Origin: a virus
IMG/VR virus record: IMGVR_UViG_3300048999_000031
Coordinates: 1-22,225 of that record
DNA length: 22,225 nt
Strand: one strand, 5' to 3'
The notes under the pieces are model-generated. The model saw nothing but the letters and a program-made list of their open reading frames with translations. It did no database searches and was not told where the DNA came from. Shown one piece after another: positions 14,677 through 21,057 of this stretch. A program made the translations under genes and the position numbers. Position 1 is the stretch's first letter, and every line of letters starts with the position of its first letter.

Positions 14677-15269
14677 CAGCCTGCCTTCCGAGTTCGCTTG
14701 TTGGGACGCGGGCGAGCGGGGGGCTCGGCCGTGGGTTGCTCGATGAGATGCGCGGACTGGACGCCGTTCAGCGCGGCCCGGACGTCCTCTTCCTTCTTGA
14801 GCGGATGAGTCGGCTCCTTCGGATTGCGGTCCGCGTCGCGCTCTTCCTGCTCCAGCTGCTCGGGATCAACGTCGTCGTGCACGACCTTGCTCTCGTCGCG
14901 CTGAGCCTCGATCCAGTCTTCGACCATTGTTCGCAGCGCAACGCGCATCTGCATGCGCGACGGGCGAATCTGCGTGAGATTGTTTGGCGGGGCCAGCATC
15001 AGGAACTTGCTGACGAGGACCTCGTACGAGTCGAACTCCAGAGTGTGCAGGAGATCGAGAACACCGCGCATGTCCTCGGGAATCTGCTCGCCCTCTTCAC
15101 CGATGAGCACCGTCTCCGGCCGCGATGGGTGCTTGAGACCCTGCACGACTGAGCCCGGCAGATCGATGTCGACAACCTTGCCGACTGGAACCAGCACGGC
15201 CCGGCCTAGACGGTTGTGAAACACGCGCGGGCTCTCGCCCAGATTCATAACGGCAACATTCATCGTCAT
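14676..15269 (-). CDS. Hypothetical head-region protein with charged tail
   Basis: A 197-aa protein of unknown family between capsid and connector genes. Residues 1-45 form a small beta domain (VFHNRLGRAVLVPVGKVVDI). Residues 60-130 are helical (MRGVLDLLHTLEFDSYEVLV, later MRVALRTMVEDWIEAQRDE). Residues 130-197 are highly charged and probably disordered, ending in a basic stretch (RPRPNKRTRKAG). GAGGA lies 4 nt upstream of ATG 15269; a second ATG at 15263 has the more usual spacing, so either could start it. A hairpin separates it from the capsid gene. It may be a head-assembly accessory. Confidence 0.6.
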   Translation of the reverse strand: MTMNVAVMNLGESPRVFHNRLGRAVLVPVGKVVDIDLPGSVVQGLKHPSRPETVLIGEEGEQIPEDMRGVLDLLHTLEFDSYEVLVSKFLMLAPPNNLTQIRPSRMQMRVALRTMVEDWIEAQRDESKVVHDDVDPEQLEQEERDADRNPKEPTHPLKKEEDVRAALNGVQSAHLIEQPTAEPPARPRPNKRTRKAG

Positions 15270-15306
15270 CGCTTCCTCATTTCTACCCGATACTCCCTAT
15301 GCCGAA

Positions 15307-15341
15307 AGGGCCGCAGCGAAGGGAGACAACGCTGCGGCCCT
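15307..15341 (-). terminator. Strong hairpin after the major capsid gene
   Basis: A perfect 12-bp stem (agggccgcagcg / cgctgcggccct) with an 11-nt loop lies 15 nt past the capsid stop. In the minus-strand RNA it is followed by UUUCGGC, so only a short U-run. It could be a partial terminator or mRNA 3' protection for the capsid transcript. Confidence 0.65.
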
Positions 15342-15356
15342 CTTAGGCGACTACTG

Positions 15357-16319
15357 TTACGACAACTGATCCGAGGTCAGGATGCCGTCAACGTAGCGCA
15401 CCGCACCCGGGCGGCGGACTTCAAGGCCGGCGAGCCTGAAGATCCCGGGCACGTCGAACACCAGCGGAGCCGTCTGGAAGACAGGCAGGAACCGATGGGT
15501 CATGGGGATGTGCATCTTCAGGACCTGCGGGTCCCGACGATACGCGATCATGCGACCGCTGGCATTCTGACCAGCGGACTCGAGACCGCGCAGTGCACGG
15601 ATGGTCAACTGTGCCCCGGTGGTCTGGGTGTACACGTTGTTCGCGCGCATGTAGTCCATCACCGACTTGTCGGTATTGGGAATGCGCTTGGTGCCCAAGA
15701 TGGTGAGGGCGCCGACCGGCAGCAACAGCGTGTCGGCCATTTCGACCGTCAAGCTGTTGACGTAGATACCGGTCAGGGCGTTGTTGATGTCGTCCATGAT
15801 GTGGTCGGCATCCTTCTGGTCCCACGTGGTGTGAGAGGACTGCTGACCGGCGAGGACGGTGGTGATGCCCGGGTAGTTCATGATCCCGTACATCGACTTC
15901 TCGCCCTTGCCGCGAAGAGCCACGTCATCGACGAACTCTTCGTATGCACGGACCGCAGCCGCAGCGCGATCGGCGCTGAGGTTGGTGCCGGGCACCATCA
16001 TGGCCTGACCGAGCTCTTCGAGGTCGTAGCGATAGCCGATGTCGGCCATCTCGATTCCGACCTCGTGCTTTGCACGGTCAACGTCAGCAACGTGGATGTC
16101 CTTGGCGCGAGCCGCGAACCATCCGGCCTTACCGGTCTTGTCGACCGAGTAGTACGTCACAGACTTCGCCCACTCATTGGCGGACGTATCCACCGGGATG
16201 AGCTGCGCATACTGGATGTCGGGATACTTGATCTCGACAACCTGCGCCTCGATGGACGAGGTCTGGCTGACCAGGAAGCCGATGGCCTGCTGGTCGGTAA
16301 CACGAAAACGAGGATGCAT
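15357..16319 (-). CDS. Major capsid protein (DUF2184 family)
   Basis: A 320-aa protein of HK97-fold flavour. It starts directly after a strong initiation region (AAGGAATAGG 4 nt before ATG 16319). Typical DUF2184 features are the N-terminal helix (QQAIGFLVSQTSSIEAQVVE), PDIQYAQLIPVDTS, YGYRYDLEEL-like DIGYRYDLEELGQAMM, the long helix ADRAAAAVRAYEEFVDDVAL, GIMNYPGIT, and the C-terminal block RMIAYRRDPQVLKMHIPM with VFDVPGIFRLAGLEVRRP. It follows the protease/scaffold and cement genes, and hairpins lie on both sides. This is the expected most abundant virion protein. No separate prohead propeptide is evident. Confidence 0.92.
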   Translation of the reverse strand: MHPRFRVTDQQAIGFLVSQTSSIEAQVVEIKYPDIQYAQLIPVDTSANEWAKSVTYYSVDKTGKAGWFAARAKDIHVADVDRAKHEVGIEMADIGYRYDLEELGQAMMVPGTNLSADRAAAAVRAYEEFVDDVALRGKGEKSMYGIMNYPGITTVLAGQQSSHTTWDQKDADHIMDDINNALTGIYVNSLTVEMADTLLLPVGALTILGTKRIPNTDKSVMDYMRANNVYTQTTGAQLTIRALRGLESAGQNASGRMIAYRRDPQVLKMHIPMTHRFLPVFQTAPLVFDVPGIFRLAGLEVRRPGAVRYVDGILTSDQLS

Positions 16320-16323
16320 TGAT

Positions 16324-16336
16324 CCTATTCCTTAGG
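16324..16336 (-). promoter_or_regulatory. Capsid translation-initiation motif CCTAAGGAATAGG
   Basis: This 13-bp sequence contains a Shine-Dalgarno core (AAGGA) and lies 4 nt upstream of the capsid ATG. An identical copy precedes the cement gene at 16860-16872. Confidence 0.7.
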
Positions 16337-16363
16337 AAAGGGGTTGAGGTGGTGCCGAGCTAG

Positions 16364-16383
16364 GACGGCGTCGAAACGCCGTC
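16364..16383 (-). terminator. TTCG-loop hairpin between cement and capsid genes
   Basis: An 8-bp perfect stem (gacggcgt / acgccgtc) closes a TTCG tetraloop on the minus strand, 7 nt after the cement stop. There is no U-run, so mRNA processing or stability is more likely than full termination. Confidence 0.55.
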
Positions 16384-16389
16384 TGTCGC

Positions 16390-16854
16390 TTAGGCGTTCT
16401 TGTTGTAGCCGGCGAGCTGCAGAAGCGCCCGTCCGCCGGTGCCGCAGGAGGTCTTCCAGCGGGCACCCTTGACGGGGCCGAGATTGCCCGACGACTGGTT
16501 CGTCCACGCGCCAGTCGCGGCGGTGAAGTAGACGTCGTCATTGACGGCGACCGCGTGCGTGGGTTCCACCCAGATGGTTCCCTTGTGCAGCACGTTGACG
16601 TTGTCAGGCGGCAGATACGCATCGTGCTCGGCGCCGAGCGTGATGGTCTTCGCGGAGCAGCCGCGCAGAGCGGCGAGGGTGCCGCCGAGCACGACTCCCT
16701 GATCGCTCAGGGAGCCCTGCGAGACAGCGCGTCCGAAGGGGATGCCCGGCGATGCAGTCTCGCAGATGCCGGTCTCGACTTCGTGGTCGCTGCCCTGGAT
16801 AGTTCCGGGAGAGTTCGGAGCAATCCGCTCCGAGTAGGTCGACTGAACAGCCAT
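16390..16854 (-). CDS. Head decoration / structural cement protein (Gp24-like)
   Basis: A 154-aa protein. The N-terminus (MAVQSTYSERIAPNSPGTIQ), the conserved region VETGICETASPGIPFGRAV and the later block HAVAVNDDVYFTAATGAW match the structural cement (Gp24-type) family, small beta proteins that stabilise capsid junctions. It lies between the scaffold/protease and the capsid gene, the usual position. It shares its 13-bp initiation motif with the capsid gene, which fits matched high expression. The C-terminus ends in ALLQLAGYNKNA. Confident on family type; the exact capsid position is not visible. Confidence 0.82.
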   Translation of the reverse strand: MAVQSTYSERIAPNSPGTIQGSDHEVETGICETASPGIPFGRAVSQGSLSDQGVVLGGTLAALRGCSAKTITLGAEHDAYLPPDNVNVLHKGTIWVEPTHAVAVNDDVYFTAATGAWTNQSSGNLGPVKGARWKTSCGTGGRALLQLAGYNKNA

Positions 16855-16859
16855 GTTGG

Positions 16860-16872
16860 CCTATTCCTTAGG
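16860..16872 (-). promoter_or_regulatory. Cement-gene translation-initiation motif CCTAAGGAATAGG
   Basis: Identical to the 13-bp motif upstream of the capsid gene and placed 5 nt before ATG 16854. It provides the ribosome site for the cement gene. Confidence 0.7.
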
Positions 16873-16948
16873 TTGGAGTTGAACGATGGGTAGTCTAGCG
16901 TCCCCCGATCGAACGTGAGCGGGGGACACCGTGTTGGAGTTGGACGAT
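16872..16948. repeat. 16-bp direct repeats flanking a hairpin
   Basis: gttggagttgaacgat (16872-16887) and gttggagttggacgat (16933-16948) differ at one base. They bracket the hairpin at 16900-16927 in the scaffold-cement intergenic gap. The right copy touches the protease/scaffold stop codon. Confidence 0.65.
16900..16927 (-). terminator. Hairpin after the protease/scaffold gene
   Basis: A perfect 8-bp stem (gtcccccg / cgggggac) with a 12-nt loop lies about 20 nt past the scaffold stop. There is no U-run downstream. It may act as a partial terminator or an mRNA-end stabiliser. Confidence 0.5.
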
Positions 16949-17556
16949 CAGGCCTGACCGGACGCGCCCTTCCAGGCGTTCTCGAGGCTCTTGTCGCGCT
17001 TGTCGTACATGGCCTCCTTGGCCGCACCGTCACCGACGGAGTACGACTGGGGCTGGCCCGAGAAAGCGTGAACAGTGCGCGAGATGCCGTCGTTGACAGC
17101 CTGGACACCGACGGTCAGGGTGTCGAACGACACCTTGATCATGTCTTCCTTCCAGTCCTTGGCGGCATCGCCGATCTTGGCGTCGACCACCTGCTTCATG
17201 ATCTCGCCGACGGACTTGCCGTCAACCACGACCGTGGGCAGGAGAGCCTTCGCCTTGTCGGCAACGATCGAGCGATCCTTGACGAGCGCGTCGAGCTTGG
17301 CGGGCGTCAGCTCGGAGTCCTTGAGCTGCGACTTGAGCGTGACGATCTCGGCGTCCTTGGTTGCGCCCTCGGTGGTCAACTTGGCAACTGCCTCGTCGGC
17401 CGCCTTGATGCGCTTCTGGTAGTCAGCCTCGGACTCACCGAACTTCTTCGCCACCGCCGCTGCGTCGGTGACAGCCTTGTCGAGTGCACGACGAACGACC
17501 TCAACGGCCGTATCGGACATTTCGCAAGTGATGCCGTCCACAATAAGAGTCTTCAT
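16948..17556 (-). CDS. Possible separately initiated scaffold protein (nested, same frame)
   Basis: In frame with the protease/scaffold gene, ATG 17556 (Met210, MKTLIVDGITCEMSD) is preceded by AGAAGGA with a 10-nt gap, a recognisable ribosome site inside the gene. Initiation here would give a 202-aa protein consisting of only the coiled-coil scaffold, the arrangement known for lambda C/Nu3. The site lies exactly at the boundary between the protease domain and the helical domain. This is a prediction; the 10-nt spacing is slightly long. Confidence 0.5.
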   Translation of the reverse strand: MKTLIVDGITCEMSDTAVEVVRRALDKAVTDAAAVAKKFGESEADYQKRIKAADEAVAKLTTEGATKDAEIVTLKSQLKDSELTPAKLDALVKDRSIVADKAKALLPTVVVDGKSVGEIMKQVVDAKIGDAAKDWKEDMIKVSFDTLTVGVQAVNDGISRTVHAFSGQPQSYSVGDGAAKEAMYDKRDKSLENAWKGASGQA

Positions 17557-18183
17557 GTCTCTCGTATCCTTCTGGGGTTGAACGTCGTCTACGAATGCTG
17601 AACCATCGTCCTTGTACAGGGGATGGTTGACTTCTACTTCCTGCCCATCACCGATGGACAGCTTGTCTCCGCCGCGAGCGGCATCAACTACGGCGATGTG
17701 ATTGACACGAATGCCAGTCTGCCGCCCGTCGTAGGCCTCGCCGGTTGGCGTAGTGCCCGGGGTCCAGTCGATCTCGCAGCCGTAGCCGACCGAGAGTTGA
17801 ACCTTCCCCTTCTTGACCTTCGAGATGGTGGCCGCGTCCCGCAGCATCATGGGCACGCGGACATATTCACCGTCTCGAAGAATTTCGTCGCCCGCGTCAC
17901 CGGCGCTGTACTTGCGCCAGTTCTTCGCGTTCACCATCACGGGCGGGTGATTGTCGGTGTACGGTTTGCCCGCGAAAGATGCGAGCGAGTCCTTGTTGAA
18001 CACCTCAGCCTCGTCGCGGAAGATGCGGACGATGGCCTTGTCCTTGACACCGAGTTCGCTGCCGCGATACAGCTGAATGCCGGTGCGCGCGACGCGCGGA
18101 ACAGCGGTCAAGTATCCGTCGGTGGTCTCCTTGACCTGAGCTCCGTCGTCGAGCTCCAGGGTCATGTCATTGAGATAGTGCAT
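16948..18183 (-). CDS. DUF2213 prohead protease fused to scaffold
   Basis: A 411-aa protein. Residues 1-175 match the DUF2213 domain: the Tyr/Arg block GIQLYRGSELG, an AGKPYTDNHPP segment with His79, VQLSVGYGCEIDW with Ser131, and NHIAVVDAARGG with His162. This Ser-His-His set fits an assemblin-like serine protease that matures the prohead. Residues 205-411 are helical scaffold, with a coiled coil at about 240-290 (EADYQKRIKAADEAVAKL region). ATG 18183 has GGAG 8 nt upstream and overlaps the previous gene by 17 nt. The cement and capsid genes follow, as expected. The catalytic triad is inferred from family conservation, not demonstrated. Confidence 0.8.
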   Translation of the reverse strand: MHYLNDMTLELDDGAQVKETTDGYLTAVPRVARTGIQLYRGSELGVKDKAIVRIFRDEAEVFNKDSLASFAGKPYTDNHPPVMVNAKNWRKYSAGDAGDEILRDGEYVRVPMMLRDAATISKVKKGKVQLSVGYGCEIDWTPGTTPTGEAYDGRQTGIRVNHIAVVDAARGGDKLSIGDGQEVEVNHPLYKDDGSAFVDDVQPQKDTRDMKTLIVDGITCEMSDTAVEVVRRALDKAVTDAAAVAKKFGESEADYQKRIKAADEAVAKLTTEGATKDAEIVTLKSQLKDSELTPAKLDALVKDRSIVADKAKALLPTVVVDGKSVGEIMKQVVDAKIGDAAKDWKEDMIKVSFDTLTVGVQAVNDGISRTVHAFSGQPQSYSVGDGAAKEAMYDKRDKSLENAWKGASGQA

Positions 18184-18919
18184 GCTCAGGTCTCCAGTAG
18201 CGCGTGATCCAGCTGGACTCGTTGATCGCCAGCGGGTCCCACGGTTTGCGCTTGCCGTGGAAGAATACCAATCTGTGTGACGCGCTGAACCTGCCCAACC
18301 GCTGACAGTGCAGTGGATAGGACGCCAGCACGGGATAGTCTATGTTCGTGCAGCCCTCGCGATTGACCAGCTTCCAGCTGAGCCACGCCTGATCAGAGCC
18401 GAGATACATGGCGTGCAGCGCGGCCCGGGGCGACGTGATCGGATCGAAGTCGTACCAGACGTCGTCGAGCGTGCCCGCCGTGAACATCTGAAACGAGCCG
18501 TTGTATACCTCGGTGTGATGCGTGCCAGCGAGCTTCCACCCGACGAACAGGCCCGGCGTTGCTAACACGCCGCGCAAATCACCAGTCACCAGAACGTCGA
18601 GATCGAGACCGAGGATGCGGTCGCCGGCCTTGATGCCCATCGCGCGCTGCGTTGCCCTGTCATAGAGCTTCAGCCTGCGATAGCACGAGGGCAGGTTGTC
18701 CTTCGTGGCGTTTACCAAGTCCGAGCAGTCGCTCCACAGCGGATGCGTCTCGCACTCGGTGATGCCCGCTGGATCGTCGGTCACGCAGACAATGCGAACG
18801 TCCATGCCCGGCGTGTGCTTGATCAGCGCGCGGGCCAGCGTGTTGACGTGCACTGCGCTGTAGGTGCGGTCGACACGCTTGGACCCCTGCCACTTCCACA
18901 GAACGATATGGTATCTCAC
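18167..18919 (-). CDS. GT8-like glycosyltransferase
   Basis: A 250-aa protein starting at GTG 18919, which overlaps the previous stop as GTGA and has GAGGG 5 nt upstream. An open extension upstream to 19135 overlaps the GT2 gene and is not used. Visible motifs: YSAVHVNTLARALIKHTPG at 20-38, VRIVCVTDDP at 41-50, GDRILGLDLDVLVTGDL at 99-115 containing the DxD metal site, YNGSFQMFTAG at 139-149, GSDQAWLSW at 174-182, and HGKRKPW at 221-227, the GT8-type C-terminal signature. Donor and acceptor are unknown. As the last gene of the sugar cassette, it overlaps the DUF2213 gene by 17 nt. Confidence 0.75.
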   Translation of the reverse strand: MRYHIVLWKWQGSKRVDRTYSAVHVNTLARALIKHTPGMDVRIVCVTDDPAGITECETHPLWSDCSDLVNATKDNLPSCYRRLKLYDRATQRAMGIKAGDRILGLDLDVLVTGDLRGVLATPGLFVGWKLAGTHHTEVYNGSFQMFTAGTLDDVWYDFDPITSPRAALHAMYLGSDQAWLSWKLVNREGCTNIDYPVLASYPLHCQRLGRFSASHRLVFFHGKRKPWDPLAINESSWITRYWRPEHALSQ

Positions 18920-19656
18920 AGGACCCTCTGATACGGCATTCGGAACGGGTTGACAGCGCGATAGCCCTGCCCCATTCGCTTTGCGTTGAGCGTTGAGTTG
19001 TGAACGGACCAGAGCGGGCCGTCCTTGCGCGTCAGACCCATCGTGCGCGCGTCGATACAGTCGTTGAGCCCGTACAGGATCAACTTGAACGTGTCGCTTA
19101 TCAGCACCTCCTGCAGTCCGCTCCACTTCGCGCACTTGCGGAAGTTCCCGTCGCTGCCGTACCAGCCGACGAAGTCCTCGTCATAGCCGCCCATGTCCCA
19201 GTAGTCACCCTTGTGAAACAGGAAGCTGTTCGGGTGCGAGTGATACGGGGCACCGCTTGTCATGCAGCGCCCCGGCATGTAGTACGACCCGCGATGGGCA
19301 ATCTCGTCGACGAACTTCATCATGCGGGTCACGCCCGCGCGCGAGAGCATGTGGTCCATGTCCGTTATCAGAGACCACAGAGCCTCGACATGCTTCATGC
19401 CGATATTGCGCGCACCGTCTTGTCCCCACGGCACGTCGCGCGCCGTGCGATACACCTGCACGTCGAGCGGTAGCGAGCTGCCCCAGAGACTGCGCAGCAC
19501 GACAGACGCTGGCGCGTGAGGGCTGCAATCGTCGACGATGACGAACTGCATGCGACTCTTGGCCTCTGGACTGTACAGCATCCACTCGCTGACATGCCGC
19601 TTGAGCATCTCAGGGTTGTCGTAGTATGCCATGACGAGGCCGATCTTCTGCCTCAT
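18916..19656 (-). CDS. GT2-like (GT-A fold) glycosyltransferase
   Basis: A 246-aa protein. Residues 4-45 give the nucleotide-binding fold (IGLVMAYYDNPEMLKRHV, then FVIVDDCSP), residues 98-103 carry the metal-binding TDMDHM motif, and residues 156-170 the acceptor-side GGYDEDFVGWYGSDG pattern shared with GT2/galactosyltransferase C-terminal domains. The N-terminal lid region ARDVPWGQDGARNIGM at 72-87 is also typical. It starts by ATGA overlap with the 37-aa peptide and ends by GTGA overlap with the GT8-like gene. No signal peptide or membrane segment is visible, so it is probably cytoplasmic. Donor sugar unknown. Confidence 0.78.
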   Translation of the reverse strand: MRQKIGLVMAYYDNPEMLKRHVSEWMLYSPEAKSRMQFVIVDDCSPHAPASVVLRSLWGSSLPLDVQVYRTARDVPWGQDGARNIGMKHVEALWSLITDMDHMLSRAGVTRMMKFVDEIAHRGSYYMPGRCMTSGAPYHSHPNSFLFHKGDYWDMGGYDEDFVGWYGSDGNFRKCAKWSGLQEVLISDTFKLILYGLNDCIDARTMGLTRKDGPLWSVHNSTLNAKRMGQGYRAVNPFRMPYQRVL

Positions 19657-19766
19657 GCGAAGTGCACCGCAGCGTAGACGAGAGCGGCTACGACGCCGGC
19701 TCCGCCAGCGAAGAACAGCAGAGCGCAGCCGGTGGCGTCACCGTAGTTCGTGCGATTGTGTCTCAT
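19653..19766 (-). CDS. 37-aa single-span membrane peptide
   Basis: A very short gene, ATG 19766 to TGA 19653. It joins both neighbours through ATGA overlaps and has AGGGGA 9 nt upstream, which argues that it is real. The protein is a polar N-terminus (MRHNRTNYGDAT) followed by one hydrophobic segment (CALLFFAGGAGVVAALVYAA, residues 14-33) and a short HFA end. It could anchor or organise the cassette enzymes at the membrane. A longer reading from 19862 would overlap the upstream gene by 100 nt and has no such start signal. No homologue is recognised. Confidence 0.6.
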   Translation of the reverse strand: MRHNRTNYGDATGCALLFFAGGAGVVAALVYAAVHFA

Positions 19767-20461
19767 GCTCGTGGTCCCCTGAAGTAGTCTGTTAGCAGGT
19801 TGGGCCTGTCGGCCGAATAGCCGAGCGACGAATTGCCCGCCCCGATGTGATCGACGAGGCACGGTATGCGATACAGGATATTTCGCCCCGCATTGTTCAG
19901 CACCGTGCCGATGATAAGGTCAATGTTCTTGTCCATGGCTGCGTTCACCATGAACGAGCGATAGCCCTCGTGATTCTGCAGAGCCAGAGCCTGAGCGTAC
20001 CGGAAGAGCAGACACTGCGCTCCCCACGTCTTCCGACCGTGCTGCATCTTGTCCCAGTGCCATCCGTCGCCGAGCGGCCCCGCGTCTTTCGTGTGCTTGC
20101 GCGGCGCGTAGAGTGAGAGTGCGCCGACGTTGACCAGCTTGCGCGCGGCCACGAGGCTGCTCAGATCTCGATCGAGAATCTCGGCGGCCCCCGCCTGCCA
20201 CACGATGTCGTCCTCGCAGACCATGAGCCAGTCATCCGGGTCTCCCTGAGCGACGAGCAGCGACAGCGCCCTGTCCCAGTTGAGCTTGTTCCCGAGCTTG
20301 ACCTCGTTCTTGACGTTGAACACGCCGTCCATGACGACGGTCTCAGGCCCGTCGTTGCATACTATCACGTCGCCCTTGAAGCCCGCCCTGCGATAGCTCA
20401 CCAGAGACTCGGCGAGCGTAGAGCGGGGGCGCGGCGCGGTGATTATCGCGGTGCGAATCAC
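19763..20461 (-). CDS. Glycosyltransferase-like protein (EDD motif)
   Basis: A 232-aa protein starting at GTG 20461, which overlaps the methyltransferase stop as GTGA; GGTGGG upstream is a usable ribosome site. A TTG 15 nt earlier is a less likely start. Motifs: IRTAIITAPRP at 2-11, VIVCNDGPE at 32-40, NKLNWDRAL at 58-66, WLMVCEDDIVWQ at 78-89 with an acidic metal-site triad, WGAQCLLF at 146-153, and CLVDHIGAGNSS at 201-212 with a conserved-looking His. This is the layout of small GT-A-type transferases found in phages. No membrane segment is visible. Sugar specificity cannot be told. Confidence 0.68.
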   Translation of the reverse strand: MIRTAIITAPRPRSTLAESLVSYRRAGFKGDVIVCNDGPETVVMDGVFNVKNEVKLGNKLNWDRALSLLVAQGDPDDWLMVCEDDIVWQAGAAEILDRDLSSLVAARKLVNVGALSLYAPRKHTKDAGPLGDGWHWDKMQHGRKTWGAQCLLFRYAQALALQNHEGYRSFMVNAAMDKNIDLIIGTVLNNAGRNILYRIPCLVDHIGAGNSSLGYSADRPNLLTDYFRGPRA

Positions 20462-21057
20462 AGCTGGACCCACCAATACGACGAGTCGAGCTTGTAGTTG
20501 GCGTTCCGCCGACCATCGCGGCTGTTGATCTTGACGTTGATCCTGTTCTTGCCGAACCGCTCAAGCACGGCCTGCTCGACGCCCGGCCAAGTGTAGTCGT
20601 CGCCGCTTATGATGCCACCTGTCTTCATCTTGGGCAACCACGCGGCGAGGTCCGCTTTCACGGCCTCGTAGCTGTGGTCGCCGTCGAGCATGATGAAGTC
20701 GACGCTGTTGCCCTGCATGTAGCGAGACGCCTCGACACTGGTCATGCGCATGGCCTTGATGCGATGGATGACCGGATGCACGTTCATCATGAACATGTCG
20801 TACACCTGACGGACACCGAGCTGCTTGAAGTGCTCAGTCTCGCGCAGGTCCGGACCGCCGTCCAGCCATGGGTCGACGCACACGAACTCGATTGCGCGAC
20901 CGCTGTTCTCGATCTCGACGGCCATCAGCGCCGCGCTGCGACCGAGCCACGAGCCTACCTCGACGAAACGACTGCCAGACGGGAACCGCTTGACCACGTC
21001 TTTGTAGAGCTGCTCGAACGCCGCCCATCCCGCTATGTTCTTGTAGAAGTGTTCCAT
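20458..21057 (-). CDS. SAM-dependent methyltransferase (class I, sugar O-methyltransferase-like)
   Basis: A 199-aa protein using ATG 21057 (MEHFYKNIAGWAAF). Longer readings to 21069 or 21150 add unsupported residues across the membrane-protein gene. Motif I is FVEVGSWLGRSA at 31-42 (SAM loop), VCVDPWLDGG at 59-68 is the acidic post-I region, and DFIMLDGDHSYEAVKADL at 120-137 with GGIISGDDY at 147-155 is the signature of Methyltransf_24/TylF-like enzymes, many of which O-methylate sugars. No DNA-methyltransferase motif (DPPY/NPPY) is present. It heads a string of stop-start overlaps with three glycosyltransferases, which suggests it methylates the transferred sugar. The acceptor is inferred. 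Confidence 0.78.
   Translation of the reverse strand: MEHFYKNIAGWAAFEQLYKDVVKRFPSGSRFVEVGSWLGRSAALMAVEIENSGRAIEFVCVDPWLDGGPDLRETEHFKQLGVRQVYDMFMMNVHPVIHRIKAMRMTSVEASRYMQGNSVDFIMLDGDHSYEAVKADLAAWLPKMKTGGIISGDDYTWPGVEQAVLERFGKNRINVKINSRDGRRNANYKLDSSYWWVQL

Noticed and set aside
15216-16322. 368-codon plus-strand open frame opposite the capsid gene
   Set aside because: Shadow of the recognised major capsid gene. The product is His/Arg/Val-rich without motifs.
16873-16947. Sigma-70-like promoter before the cement gene
   Set aside because: TAGACT and TTCGAT-like hexamers are present, but their spacing is too short to support a promoter.
18920-19135. N-terminal extension of the GT8-like gene
   Set aside because: It would overlap the GT2 gene by over 200 nt. 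GTG 18919 has a ribosome site and a GTGA overlap.
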